Assembly (NCBI GenBank): GCA_905221605.1
Contig: CAJNDS010001324.1
Coordinates: 254,001 to 318,000 of the forward strand
Source of the DNA: Symbiodinium natans
Taxonomy: Eukaryota > Sar > Dinophyceae > Suessiales > Symbiodiniaceae
DNA: 64,000 nucleotides
Reading direction: 5' to 3'
The notes beneath the pieces were generated by a model. That model saw nothing but the letters and a program-made list of their open reading frames with translations. It made no database searches and was not told the DNA's origin. Shown piece after piece: positions 30,936 to 42,344 of the stretch (positions within the stretch are counted from its first letter, which is position 1; each line of letters starts with the position of its first letter). The position numbers and the translations under genes are program-made.

Positions 30936-31751
30936 GTGCCGCGGGGCTCGCCGGCCATGGCATTTGCCGCAGCCATGCGGCGCTTGACGCTGGTGCATCG
31001 ACGACGCGTGGCACGGAGCATCGCGGTGACGCTGGTGTTGATTGCGGCCTCCATCTTTCTACGACTTCGGCGCAGGCTCCGAGATGTGAGCACCTTTCCA
31101 CGACTTCTCAAGATCCGTGCGCCGCTGGTCCATGCGGAAGGTACAGCGAGTACCGAAGTTGCGGCCACCGCCGCAAGTGAAGTGACAGCCAACAAGCAAG
31201 CCACCCCACCCGAAGTTGCGTGCGCCGTGCACAACTTCGCCATGTTCACCGTCGGTGAGAACGATTTCGTACCCTGGTGGTGAGTGGGGCAAAGTGGTCG
31301 GCGATGCAGAATCAGGTGTACCGGACTCTGTTGCCTTTGCTTAGCGCCTTAGAGAATATTGAACCATACCAAACGGCCTTTCGGCCTCTTCGAGTCACGA
31401 ATTGCAAGTCACCATCAGATGGTGACCTGCAGTTTGCTGACTCGAAGTGCCGTTTGGGATGGTTCAAAATGCTCTAACCTGAGCAAGGGCAACGGAGTCA
31501 GGTACACCTGCGGCGAAATCGGACAACTTGTAGAATTCGTCGGAGATGGTGACCTCATCGTCCAGAAGAGCAACGGCAAGATGGCTTGCTGGTACCTCAC
31601 CAACGCAGAGAGGCTGTTGAGTGCAGGGGATAGCGTCAAATACGTTTGTGGCGAGGTTGCGACAGTGGTCGGCTTCGATGCCGATGGCGACGTGATTGTC
31701 CTCAAGCAGGGTGGCCGCAAAGCAACTTGGTTTGCGCACAAGTGCGCGTGA
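30936..31751 (+). pseudogene. SH3-like-repeat membrane protein, copy 1 (subfamily A), broken by a fold-back inversion
   Basis: First member of the array, 118 bp after the amylase stop. The start codon equivalent is GTG at 30936 where intact copies have ATG. Residues corresponding to 1 to about 115 are intact (RRRVARSIAVTLVLI, then the Thr/Ala linker and FTVGEN). An inverted duplicate of the next stretch (31313-31416 against 31418-31510) then destroys repeat 1. Repeats 2 and 3 are readable again from about 31465 to the TGA. The upstream region also has an extra ctgtgtg duplication. It probably yields no full-length protein. Confidence 0.85.
31313..31510. repeat. Fold-back inverted duplication in copy 1 (arms about 100 nt)
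   Basis: 31313-31416 is the reverse complement of 31418-31510 with mismatches and two small gaps; the centre is gtcaccatcagatggtgac. Reading the left arm backwards gives the normal gene order (gactcgaag, ggccgaaaggcc, tctaaggcgct), so it is an inverted copy of repeat-1/2 coding sequence. Confidence 0.85.
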
Positions 31752-32031
31752 TGGTGAAGTGATCCTGTGCAAGGAGAGCCGCAATTAGTCATGCCCGCGG
31801 CCAACATGGCTGTCGGTGACAGCATGTGTTGGCAACCTTCGCCTAGATACAATTCTCCTGTAGGTTTCAGAAGAAGCTGAAGTGACTGGAATCGCACTGT
31901 CGTACCGAAGTTGCAAAATTGGAGCGCTCAGTTGCGATGGGAATCGCGAGGCTGCGTAATTCCCAACGCCAGTGTGCTGTTGTCATCTGTTGTCTACGAA
32001 TGTTGTGTGGGTGACCTGGCACGTGCCCCAC

Positions 32032-32077
<46 letters not shown>

Positions 32078-32112
32078 ACTCTCAACCCTAAACCCTAAAC
32101 CCTAAACCCTAT
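32032..32112. repeat. CCCTCAA array between copies 1 and 2
   Basis: Eight to nine CCCTCAA 7-mers followed by three CCCTAAA units. It sits at the same place relative to the genes as the arrays at 33240, 34587 and 35940. Confidence 0.93.
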
Positions 32113-32240
32113 ATAAGCCCAACCGGCCCTAACGGCCACGGCTACCGTGTTTGGCTGCGCGCTATGTGATTACGTGCTGTCAACCCTGCGCAGCCGTGTG
32201 GCACAACCTGTCATGCTGTGTGAAGATTGAAAACAAAACC

Positions 32241-32960
32241 ATGCTGCGGGGCTCGCCGGCCATGGCATTTGCCGCAGCTATGCGGCGCTTGGCGCTGGTG
32301 CATCGACGACGCGTGGCACGGAGCATCGTGGTCACGCTGGTGTTGATTGCGGCCTCCATCTTTCTACGACTTCGGCGCAGGCTCCGAGATGTGAGCACCT
32401 TGCCACGACTTCTCAAGATCCGTGCGCCGCTGGTCCATGCGGAAGGTACAGCGAGTACCGAAGTTGCGGCCACCGCCGCAAGTGAAGTGACAGCCAACAA
32501 GCAAGCCACCCCACCCGAAGTGGCGTGCGCCGTGCACAACTTCGCCATGTTCACCGTCGGTGAGAATGTTTCGTACCCTGGTGGTGAGCAGGGCAACGTG
32601 GTCGGCATCGATGAAGATGGAGACCTGCAGGTCGTGACTCGAAGCGGCCGAAAGGCCACGTGGTATGGAGCAAAATGCTCTAAGGCGCTGAGCAAGGGAA
32701 ACAGAGTTAGGTACGACTGCGGCGAAGTCGCAGAACTTGTAGATTTCGACGGAGATGGTGACCTCATCGTCCAGAAGAGCAACGGCAAGATGGCTTGCTG
32801 GTACCTCACCAACGCAGAGAGGCTGTTGAGTGCAGGGGATAGCGTCAAATACGTTTGTGGCGAGGTTGCGACAGTGGTCGGCTTCGATGCCGATGGCGAC
32901 GTGATTGTCCTCAAGCAGGGTGGCCGCCAAGCAACTTGGTTTGCGCACAAGTGCGCGTGA
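32241..32960 (+). CDS. Type II membrane protein with three SH3-like repeats, copy 2 (subfamily A, intact)
   Basis: 239 aa; function unknown. The start at 32241 (MLRGSPAMAF) is chosen because all copies share it; the frame is open upstream to 32151. Residues 21-50 are Arg-rich around a short hydrophobic stretch (about 29-42, SIVVTLVLIAASIFL), so a single membrane anchor with the C-terminus outside or lumenal is possible. Residues 60-95 are a Thr/Ala/Pro linker. Three repeats follow: about 106-150, 151-196 and 197-239, each with pattern G..V.Y..GE....DxDGDL.V....G..A.WY. This resembles the small SH3-like barrels of Mind bomb/HERC2 and plant KEG ligases, but no RING or ankyrin part is present. 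Cys occurs at matching places in each repeat. No introns. This copy has VRYDCGEV where others have YACGEV. Confidence 0.82.
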   Translation: MLRGSPAMAFAAAMRRLALVHRRRVARSIVVTLVLIAASIFLRLRRRLRDVSTLPRLLKIRAPLVHAEGTASTEVAATAASEVTANKQATPPEVACAVHNFAMFTVGENVSYPGGEQGNVVGIDEDGDLQVVTRSGRKATWYGAKCSKALSKGNRVRYDCGEVAELVDFDGDGDLIVQKSNGKMACWYLTNAERLLSAGDSVKYVCGEVATVVGFDADGDVIVLKQGGRQATWFAHKCA

Positions 32961-33239
32961 TGGTGACAAGTGATCCTGTGCAAGGAGCCGCAATGAGTCA
33001 TGCCCGCGGCCAACATGGCCGTAGGTGACAGCATGTGTTGGCAACCTTCGCCTAGTTACAATTCTCCTGTAGGTTTCAGAAGAAGCTGAAGCGACTGGAA
33101 TCGCACTGTCGTACCGAAGTTGCAAAATTGGAGTGCTCAGTTGCGATGGGAATCGCGAGGCTGCGTAATTCCCAGCGCCAGTGTGCTGTTGTCATCTGTT
33201 GTCTACGAATGTTGTGTGGGTGACCTGGCACGTGCCCCA

Positions 33240-33269
33240 CCTCAACCCTCAACCCTCAACCCTCAAACC

Positions 33270-33343
<74 letters not shown>

Positions 33344-33353
33344 ATCCTCAATC

Positions 33354-33399
<46 letters not shown>

Positions 33400-33409
33400 A
33401 CCCCCAACC

Positions 33410-33441
<32 letters not shown>

Positions 33442-33465
33442 ACCCTTAACCCTAAACCTTAACCC
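33240..33465. repeat. CCCTCAA array between copies 2 and 3
   Basis: About 29 CCCTCAA units with few variants, then CCCTTAA/CCCTAAA. Translates as NPQPSTL repeats in all frames; not a gene. Confidence 0.94.
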
Positions 33466-33586
33466 CAACCGGCCCTAACGGCCACGGCTACCGTGTTTGG
33501 CTGCGCGCTGTGTGATTAGGTGCGGTCAACCCTGCGCAGCCGTGTGGCACAACCTGTCATGCTGTTTGAAGATTGATAACAAAACC

Positions 33587-34306
33587 ATGCTGCGGGGCTC
33601 GGCGGCCATGGCATTTGCCGCAGCTATGCGGCGCTTGGCGCTGGTGCATCGACGACGAGTGGCACGGAGCATCGCGGTCACGCTGGTGTTGATTGCGGCC
33701 TCCATCTTTCTACGACTTCGGCGCAGGCTCCGAGATGTGAGCACCTTGCCACGACTTCTCAAGATCCGTGCGCCGCTGGTCCATGCGGAAGGTACAGCGA
33801 GTACCGAAGTTGCGGCCACCGCCGCAAGTGAAGTGACAGCCAACAAGCAAGCCACCCCACCCGAAGTTTCGTTCGCCGTGCACAACTTCGCCATGTTCAC
33901 CATCGGTGAGAATGTTTCGTACCCTGGTGGTGAGCAGGGCAAAGTGGTCGGCATCGATGAAGATGGAGACCTGCAGGTCGTGACTCGAAGCGGCCGAAAG
34001 GCCACGTGGTATGGAGCAAAATGCTCTAAGGCGCTGAGCAAGGGAAACAGAGTTAGGTACGCCTGCGGCGAAGTCGCAGAACTTGTAGATTTCGACGGAG
34101 ATGGTGACCTCATCGTCCAGAAGAGCAACAGCAAGATGGCTTGCTGGTACCTCACCAACGCAGAGAGGCTGTTGAGTGCAGGGGATAGCGTCAAATACGT
34201 TTGTGGCGAGGTTGCGACAGTGGTCGGCTTCGATGCCGATGGCGACGTGATTGTCCTCAAGCAGGGTGGCCGCCAAGCAACTTGGTTTGCGCACAAGTGC
34301 GCGTGA
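33587..34306 (+). CDS. SH3-like-repeat membrane protein, copy 3 (subfamily A, intact)
   Basis: 239 aa, start ATG at 33587, 1346 bp after the start of copy 2. Differences from copy 2 include GSAAMAF, EVSFAVHNFAMFTIG and QKSNSKMACW; the three repeats and all Gly, Trp and Asp positions of the DxDGD motif are kept. Upstream (33466-33520) is a remnant of the amylase last exon (cggccctaacggccacggct). Confidence 0.82.
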   Translation: MLRGSAAMAFAAAMRRLALVHRRRVARSIAVTLVLIAASIFLRLRRRLRDVSTLPRLLKIRAPLVHAEGTASTEVAATAASEVTANKQATPPEVSFAVHNFAMFTIGENVSYPGGEQGKVVGIDEDGDLQVVTRSGRKATWYGAKCSKALSKGNRVRYACGEVAELVDFDGDGDLIVQKSNSKMACWYLTNAERLLSAGDSVKYVCGEVATVVGFDADGDVIVLKQGGRQATWFAHKCA

Positions 34307-34586
34307 TGGTGACAAGTGATCCTGTGCAAGGAGCCGCAATTAGTCATGCCCGCGGCCAACATGGCCGTAGGTGACAGCATGTGTTGGCAACCTTCGCCTA
34401 GTTACAATTCTCCTGTAGGTTTCAGAAGAAGCTGAAGCGACTGGAATCGCACTGTCGTACCGAAGTTGCAAAATTGGAGTGCTCAGTTGCGATGGGAATC
34501 GCGAGGCTGCGTAATTCCCAGCGCCAGTGTGCTGTTGTCATCTGTTGTCTACGAATGTTGTGTGGGTGACCTGGCACGTGCCCCAC

Positions 34587-34632
<46 letters not shown>

Positions 34633-34635
34633 TCC

Positions 34636-34688
<53 letters not shown>

Positions 34689-34850
34689 ACCGTCAACCCC
34701 CAACCCCCAACCCTCAACCCTCAACCCGCAACCCTAAACCCTAAACCCTAAACCCTAAACCGCCCTAAACCCTAAACCCTAAACCCTAAACCCTAAACCC
34801 TAAACCCTAAACCCTAAACCCTAAACCCTAAACCCTAAACCCTAACCCCA
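34587..34850. repeat. CCCTCAA array passing into CCCTAAA between copies 3 and 4
   Basis: About 20 CCCTCAA units (34587-34730) followed by about 16 CCCTAAA units (34731-34848). The switch from one 7-mer to the other is abrupt. Confidence 0.94.
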
Positions 34851-34942
34851 ACCGGCCCTAACGGCCACGGCTACCGTGCTGTCAACCCTGCGCAGCCGTG
34901 TGGCACAACCTGTCATGCTGTGTGAAGACTGAAAACAAAACC

Positions 34943-35662
34943 ATGCTGCGGGGCTCGCCGGCCATGGCATTTGCCGCAGCTATGCGGCGCTTGGCGCTGG
35001 TGCATCGACGACGCGTGGCACGGAGCATCGCGGTCACGCTGGTGTTGATTGCGGCCTCCATCTTTCTACGACTTCGGCGCAGGCTCCGAGATGTGAGCAC
35101 CTTGCCACGACTTCTCAAGATCCGTGCGCCGCTGGTCCATGCGGAAGGTACAGCGAGTACCGAAGTTGCGGCCACCGCCGCAAGTGAAGTGACAGCCAAC
35201 AAGCAAGCCACCCCACCCGAAGTTGCGTGCGCCGTGCACAACTACGCCATGTTCACCATCGGTGAGAATGTTTCGTACCCTGGTGGTGAGCAGGGCAAAG
35301 TGGTCGGTATCAATGAAGATGGAGACCTGCAGGTCGTGACTGGAAGCGGCCGAAAGGCCACGTGGTATGGAGCAAAATGCTCTAAGGCGCTGAGCAAGGG
35401 AAACAGAGTTAGGTACGCCTGCGGCGAAGTCGCAGAACTTGTAGATTTCGACGGAGATGGTGACCTCATCGTCCAGAAGAGCAACGGCAAGATGGCATGC
35501 TGGTACCTCACCAACGCAGAGAGGCTGTTGAGTGCAGGGGATAGCGTCAAATACGTTTGTGGCGAGGTTGCGACAGTGGTCGGCTTCGATGCCGATGGCG
35601 ACGTGATTGTCCTCAAGCAGGGTGGCCGCCAAGCAACTTGGTTTGCGCACAAGTGCGCGTGA
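34943..35662 (+). CDS. SH3-like-repeat membrane protein, copy 4 (subfamily A, intact)
   Basis: 239 aa, start ATG at 34943, 1356 bp after copy 3. Variants: HNYAMFTIG, VVGINEDGDL (Asp to Asn in the first DxDGD) and VVTGSGRK. About 270 bp after the stop are conserved with the other A copies, probably the 3' untranslated region. Confidence 0.82.
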   Translation: MLRGSPAMAFAAAMRRLALVHRRRVARSIAVTLVLIAASIFLRLRRRLRDVSTLPRLLKIRAPLVHAEGTASTEVAATAASEVTANKQATPPEVACAVHNYAMFTIGENVSYPGGEQGKVVGINEDGDLQVVTGSGRKATWYGAKCSKALSKGNRVRYACGEVAELVDFDGDGDLIVQKSNGKMACWYLTNAERLLSAGDSVKYVCGEVATVVGFDADGDVIVLKQGGRQATWFAHKCA

Positions 35663-35939
35663 TGGTGAAGTGATCCTGTGCAAGGTAAGCCGCAATTAGG
35701 CATGTCCGCGGCCCGCGGCCAACATGGCCGTAGGTGACAGCATGTGTTGGCAACCTTCGCCTAGATACAATTCTCCTGTGGGTTTCAGAAGAAGCTGAAG
35801 TGACTGGAATCGCACTGTCGTACCGAAGTTGCAAAATTGGAGCGCTCAGTTGCGATGGGAATCGCGAGGCTGCGTAATTCCCAGCGCCAGTGTGCTGTTG
35901 ACTACGAATGTTGCGTAGGTGCCCTGGCACGTGCCCCAC

Positions 35940-36275
<336 letters not shown>

Positions 36276-36292
36276 AAACTCCAACCTGTCAG

Positions 36293-37140
36293 GTCTACAC
36301 CTCTTTGGGACCCACGCCAGAGGCCGAACCCAGACGGATCCTACCATGTTACAGAAAGCTCCATAGAAGGGTTTAGGGTTAGGGTTTACGGGGTTTAGGG
36401 TTTAGGGTTTAGGATTTTAGGGTTTTAGGGTTTTAGGGTTTTAGGGTTTTGGATTTTCGAGGTTTAGGGTTTGGGGGCTTTTGAGTTTAGGGTAGTTCAG
36501 GTGTAGGAGTTTCGGGTTTTCGTGTTTAGGGTTTAGGGGTTAAGGGTTTCGGGGGTTTGGGGTTCGGGGTTTGGGGAGTTAAGGGTTTAGGGTGAAAGGG
36601 TTTAGGGTTATGGGTTTAGGGTTTCGGGGTATAGGGCAGTTCGAGACGGGCTTTTGCGAGTAAAAAAGGCGTATCCAGGGCATCAGAAGCCTAACGCACG
36701 CGCATGGATTGCATGACGGTGTTTGTTTCGCGCAGGCAGAATGTTTCACTCCAAGCCCTGAGCCACAGGCCCAGTAAAACGGGTGGACACCACGATTGGC
36801 TGCACCTCAAGGAATGCACCTAGACGGCATGCCAACATTGTATGCACTCTTTCATGAAGTCCCATACTCTGAACCTGCTATTTGTTGCATCATGTAACAG
36901 GTTTACATTCACTAAACATGACTAATCCCCTGAAGCCCAAAACCGAAGTAAGCCCTAAACCCTAGACCCCAAACCCTAAACCCCAAACCCTCAACCCTTA
37001 AACCCTAAACCCTAAGCCTAAACCGTAAACCCTAAACCCTTAACCCGAAACCCAGCAAAGCCGGAGACACTGGCGAGGCCACCCCCCTGGCGTCGCGCGC
37101 GAACTCCCCTCGCTCCAAGAAGGGCGAGGCATGGGTTGAG
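36293..37140. other. Single-copy parent of both spacer types of the B array
   Basis: Order: exon-like 36293-36369 after a gtcag acceptor (frame gives WDPRQRPNPDGSYH and VTESSIE), TTTAGGG array 36370-36640, a 260-bp segment beginning gcagttcgagacgggctttt, a segment with cccctgaagcccaaaac, a CCCTAAA array 36950-37050, then ctccaagaagggcgaggcat. The first three elements recur in order in spacer type 1, the first plus the last ones in spacer type 2. It looks like part of an intron-containing gene, but I cannot name it. Confidence 0.6.
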
Positions 37141-37730
37141 GGCTTAGGGTTTAGGTTTAGGGTTGAGGGTTTGGGGTTTACTAGCGGGTTTTCGCTTGGC
37201 TGGGGGGGGGGGGTTAGGCAGGGGTTTAGGAGTTTGAGGCCGTTGGGCTCTGGGAAAATTTAGGAAGTTGATTCACCAGCCCCTTCTTCTCATGATGGCA
37301 TGGGCGTGCCTTTTGGCCTTTTGCGCCCTCGGACGGTTTGCACTTCTGCGGAAGCAGCCAGTGACGTCGTCCAGGTCGTGGTCGTAAGTAAGCAAACCTA
37401 CACCCCTCAAGCCCTCTGTCTCCTGATCATTTTTGGGAGTTCCTGCACCCTAAGCCCTACAGAAGACCCCTTCCCCCGAACCCGAAACCCTGAACCCTAA
37501 ACAAAATCCCAGTGCCAGGAGGGACTCCGGGTCGGCACAGAAGCGCTGACGGCGGAGACCCTGCAACTTGGACCGCTTTGGGGGTTTGTTCAGGGGCTTC
37601 AAGGGATCTTTTTTTTTTTTTTGTTTGTGTGTGTGTGTGTGTCTCTGTGTGTGTGTGTGTGTCTCTGTGTGTGTGTGTGTGTGTGTCTCTCTGTGTGTGT
37701 GTGTGTGTCTCTGTGTGTGTGTGTGTGTGT

Positions 37731-37771
<41 letters not shown>

Positions 37772-40700
37772 TTTGTTTGGGGCTTACGAAGGGCATCAAG
37801 GGTTCCAAGGGATTTTTGGGTTTCAAGGGCTTTTTTTGAGGGTTTTTCTCAAGGGTTTCTGGGGTTTAGGGTTTGGGAATGGCTTAAGGGTGTTCAGCCG
37901 CTTGTATTTCAGTTGTTCCCTTTGCAGAAACAGTACGGCAGGGGCCTTTTTTTCGGTCTTCAGGAAGCCCCCGGGTTCAACAGGGTTTCGGGCACGAGTG
38001 GTACGAGCAGTATGCTGTTGACATTCGGTAGTCTTGATGCGCTGCTCTGAGCGTCGGGCCGAGGAAGCTGATGGAACCCATTCAGCTCCGCAAGCTTCGC
38101 GATCGCCTGCAGGCCAGGTCGGCTAAGATGGTTCAGGGTTTAGGTGACTAGAGGGCTCCTAACTCCCCCATGAACCCCCCCTCCCCTTAAGAACCCTATA
38201 AGGTCATGATTCCGTGTCGCACCCCCCCTGAGGAGCCATGTTTGCTGTCGTGTCCGCACGCCCCAACTCGACTCCCTTGCCAATGTGAAACATACCTGCG
38301 ATGTGAGATCACAGGCTGTTTTTTATCAACACACCCACACTCCGCCTTGGCAGCCCAGCTCTCGCTCTTTTGACAGAGATAGGGTTCTTAAGGGAGGAGG
38401 GTTCTTGGGGGGTAGGTACCTAGGGAACCTTACAGGGAAGCTGAGAGCCTTCTTCGGGAGTCGCGGGGAGCATTAGGGAACCTTGGGCCACATACCTCCC
38501 TTAAACCCTAAACCCTAAACCCTACAAACCCTAGACCCTAAACCCTAGACCCTAAACCCTAAACCCTAAACCCTAAACCCTAAACCCTACAAACCCTAGA
38601 CCCTAAACCCTAAACCCTAAACCCATCCCTTCAGAGCCCTATTTGAGATGGATGAAATGAGGCCATGCTTCATGCCACGGAGACAGCCCTGGAGATGAAA
38701 AGGCCCTGGGATCCGATGTCTGGTCTGCTACGTGGGGGGTTTAGGGTTTAGGGTTTAGGGCTAGTCTGGTTTCGGGGGACAATTTCAAGGGAGAGCTTCT
38801 CTGTGTTGTGAGACATGGCTTCGGCTTGCACTCTGAGTTGGCAGCGAAGCTGTGGCACCACAGCCAGCCCTGTGCCGTAGATGAGAGTGTGCGGGACTCC
38901 CTCGGCTAGCACAGGGTCATGCGCCTTTGGAGGCGATGATCTCAGCTCAAGAATCTCGGAATCGGTGGACAGCTCTGCAGATAGAGGAACTCGACCAGTG
39001 TCCATGCCTCAGAAATCTTGTGAAGCATCTCTTGCCCTTCGTTGCCCCTGGCCAGCTGCATATGCGGGTTTGTGCACGCAGTTGCAGTCATGGTAAGGTT
39101 AACCTGAAGTGCGCTGCACTACTCTTTTTCGACGATGCAGTGTACAGCCCATGCAAATCAGCGTTAGCTAGCTTTTGAAGCCCTTCCTCTAGCCGTCAGT
39201 GGCCATTGTTTCGCTACGTGTTTCTCATCGGGATGGCTGTGAAAGACACGGTCTATCCTGCCCTCAACGGCACAGAGGGCTGCACCCAACGAGTCGCCCC
39301 AGCGCTGTCTGTGAGAATCTCACAGAAACGGAACTGCTCCTAGGAACCCGAGAGAAGGCTTGAACACACCCGATGTGTAGGTTTCCGTCAAATTTCCTCC
39401 TTCTTTGGGATAAATCCTACAGCAAATGTCTGCCACGGTGGCTCTGAGAAGTTCCGGCCTCGCGCTCCGGCCAAGGTGCATGGCCCACTTTTTAAAGCTG
39501 ATCTGCGCAGGGGCCTGTTGCCGAACACTGGCATAAAAGCAATGCTAAGAGAAACACTAAGCTAACACTGGTAACAACAAAAAAAGGAAATTCCGGCTAT
39601 TCTGGGCCACTTTCTCCCAACGTGGGGAAAAGTCAGCTGCTGGCCCCGGCAGCAAAGACGTCAAAGATGACTTCATCGACAGGCAGATGATGTAGCCGAA
39701 AGGCTTGTAGGAGTCGCCACACTTCGCATCTTCGGAGTGCAAACAAAAGGCGGCGGGCGTTGTGGACACAGACTCTTGCTTTGCTAGTGCCCATGGCTGC
39801 TTTGTAGTCACGGAAGATGAGAGGCACCACCGCAAGTGCTGCGATGGTCGGGCCAGCATCAGCATTCAGTAGGCACGCGGATTACCTGCCAATTGGCTGC
39901 CCCCCCGCACCGCGGCTCAGCAGTTCGGGTTCATGAAAAAGGGTATACGGGGTCATGCCCCGCATCTTGCAACACTTCCTCCTTGATGGCATCCCTGGAG
40001 CTCAACTAGATGGATGACAGAACCACCAAGGGCTAGGTCCTGATAGGTTGCAGAGAGCTCCCGAAACCCTAAACCACTAAACCCTATAAACCCTAAACCC
40101 TACACCCTTTGCAGAAAGAGGAACAAGGAGGCTTTTTTCGGCTTCAGGCCAAAAAGTCCTTCCAGGGATTCGGGGAATAGGCTTAGTTTCAGGGGCGCGT
40201 CTTGCTTCAGCGCGCTGTGGCGCTGGTGTCAGGCCATGGTTTAGGGTTTAGGGTTTAGGGTTTAGGGTTTAGGGTTTAGGGTTGAGGGTTCTCAACTCAC
40301 ATGTTGTTGTTATCCTACATGCAGGTGCGGTGATTGCAGAAGTGCAGCTTTGTAGAGAGCGATGCACATCGGGCATGTCGCAGCGAGCTCCAGCTTGCAG
40401 AGCCCAGAACCCGAGTCGAACATTCCCACCCCTGAAAAGCCCTGCCCTGCACCTAGAGAGCATGCATCACTGTCTCACGCCGTCGGTCGGGGGTATTGAT
40501 TATTTTGCCGGCTTTTCGCAGTGCCTTTGGTGTTCGGGGTCAAGTTGGTGGATGTGGTGTTGCAGCGTGCGCTGCGTGGTTCGGCACACATGTTGGGGGT
40601 CGAAATCGCGCTCTCGTGTAGGTCCCGCTAGGTCCCGTTTAGGTCAGTGAACCATCGTCGCATTGCGAACACAAAGATCGTTGCGTCGTCGCAGGTGCCA

Positions 40701-41040
40701 AATCATGCAGTCTCGGTCCCAATCGAGCTCTCGCCGCAATCCCATGTGTTTGGGTGTGCTTGAACCGCTCGGTGCCGTCGGCGCCACGCCTCATGCTCGT
40801 TACCGTTTTTCGTAGTAGCAGGAATCCGATTCTCATTGTGGTGATAGGCATGATTGCGATGAGAGTGATCAGCTAGAAGGTGATGATAAGGATGATGATG
40901 AAGGAACCCTAACCCCCCTAAATCCCAAAGGCCCTTATAGCTACCCCTTATCATCGAACCCCAAAATGGTCCCTTGGAAGGGTTTTCCAAGCTCTTAAGC
41001 CTCTAAACCTTTAACCCCAAACCCCCTAAAGTGAGCCGCT
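37141..41040. other. 3.9-kb region between the two sub-arrays, unassigned
   Basis: Exon-like islands on the + strand without resolved joins: about 37517-37580, 37925-38045, 38062-38110 (frame KLMEPIQLRKLRDRLQA) and 38640-38700. They may continue the gene that starts at 36293. Repeats: (GT)n with GTCTCT interruptions 37622-37772, CCCTAAA 38505-38625, TTTAGGG 38738-38760 and 40240-40285. The stretch 38800-40200 is non-repetitive, with short frames on both strands and nothing recognisable. Confidence 0.45.
37622..37772. repeat. (GT)n / GTCTCT microsatellite
   Basis: About 150 bp of TG dinucleotides interrupted every 14-24 bp by tctctg. Frames across it ([10 protein letters not shown]) are artefacts of the repeat. 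Confidence 0.95.
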
Positions 41041-41135
41041 CGGGAGGAGCTACTGGTCCCACACGGCTACTGTGTCTGGGTGCAGCGCGCACCGCTGCTT
41101 CGCAGGCGCAAGCAGCAGCAGAGCTTTCTTTTATA
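41041..41135 (+). pseudogene. Degenerate copy of the amylase last exon upstream of copy 5
   Basis: Reads cgggaggagctactggtccc, then lost about ten bases so that the frame shifts; the tail cgcaccgctgcttcgcaggcg is recognisable. Position relative to the following gene matches the better copies at 43775 and 50902. Confidence 0.7.
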
Positions 41136-41264
41136 GGCATGAAGACGAGACTGAATGCAGTGGACCGAAGTCGAATCCTTGAAAAGGTGTTTTGATCTCA
41201 TGCCTTGCATAGCCGCGGGGCACAAGCTGCCACGCTGCGTGAAGAGACTGGATAAACAAAAAGT

Positions 41265-41981
41265 ATGCCGCGGGGCTCGCCAGCCATGGCAGTTGCTGCG
41301 GCTGTGCAGCGCCTGGCATTGCTGGACCGCCGCCGGGTAGCACGTAGCATCGCGGCCACGCTGCTGTTGATTGCCGCTTCCATCTTTCTTCGACTTCGTC
41401 GCAGGCTCCGAGGCGTGAACAATTTGCCGCGGCTTCTCAAGATCCGTGGGCCGCCAGTCCATGTGGACGGTACAGCGAGTACCGGAGATGCGGCCAGCGC
41501 AGGTGAAGTGGCAGCCAGGAAGGAGGCTGCCCCGCCCGAGGTGACCTGCGCCGTGCACAATTTCGCCATGTTCAACCTGGGCGAGAACGTTTCGTACCCC
41601 GATGGTGAGCAGGGCGAAGTGGTGGGCATCGATGCAGACGGCGACCTGCAGGTCGTGACCCGAAATGGTCGAAAGGCCACGTGGTATGGCTCGAGATGCT
41701 GTAAGGCACTGAGCAAAGGGAACAGAGTCCGTTATGCCTGCGGCGAAGTCGCGGAGCTTATGGGTTTTGATGGAGATGGCGACCTCATTGTCCAGAAGAG
41801 CGACGGCAAGGTGGCTTGGTGGTACCTCGCTCGCACCGAGAGGCTGTTGAGCGTAGGGGATCGCGTGACATACGTTTGTGGTGAAGTGGCGAGCGTGGTC
41901 GGCTTCGATGCCGATGGCGACGTGATTGTCCTCAAGCAGAATGGCTGCCAAGCAACCTGGTTTGCGCACAAGTGCACGTAA
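41265..41981 (+). CDS. SH3-like-repeat membrane protein, copy 5 (first of subfamily B, intact)
   Basis: 238 aa. Subfamily B starts MPRGSPAMAV, has DRRR for HRRR and a linker one residue shorter (ASTGDAASAGEVAARKEA) than A. The hydrophobic segment is ATLLLIAASIFL. Particular to this copy: AVQRLALL, GVNNLP, CCKALSKG, VAWWYLARTERL; it ends QATWFAHKCT with TAA. The sequence from about 41200 to the ATG (gggcacaagctg...ggataaacaaaaagt) is conserved in all B copies and should include the 5' untranslated region. Confidence 0.82.
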   Translation: MPRGSPAMAVAAAVQRLALLDRRRVARSIAATLLLIAASIFLRLRRRLRGVNNLPRLLKIRGPPVHVDGTASTGDAASAGEVAARKEAAPPEVTCAVHNFAMFNLGENVSYPDGEQGEVVGIDADGDLQVVTRNGRKATWYGSRCCKALSKGNRVRYACGEVAELMGFDGDGDLIVQKSDGKVAWWYLARTERLLSVGDRVTYVCGEVASVVGFDADGDVIVLKQNGCQATWFAHKCT

Positions 41982-42344
41982 GAGTCACGAGCGATCCTGA
42001 TCCTGCGCAAGGAAAGCTGCAATTAATGCAATGAGTCTTGCCTGCGGCCAACATGGCTGTAGGTGACGACATGTCATGACAACCGTCGCCTGGTTACAAA
42101 TTCTCCTGCATATTTCCAAAAAACTGCACTGACTGTAATCGCTTGGCTCCTGTCCAACGTCGACACTTCCGTACCGGAGCAAAAAGTTGGAGTGCTCAGT
42201 GCTCATTTGTCATGGGATCGCCAGGCTGTACTTCCCAGTGTCCGTGTGCTGTCTCGACGATTTTTGTGAAGGTGTCCTGGAGCGTGCCCCATCTACACAC
42301 TGGGAATTCATAAGCCCAAATTCCTAACCCAAAACCCCTGTCAG

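Noticed and set aside
37512-38050. Cys/Val-rich proteins over the GT microsatellite
   Set aside because: Repeat translation; both strands are open (CVCV, THTH).
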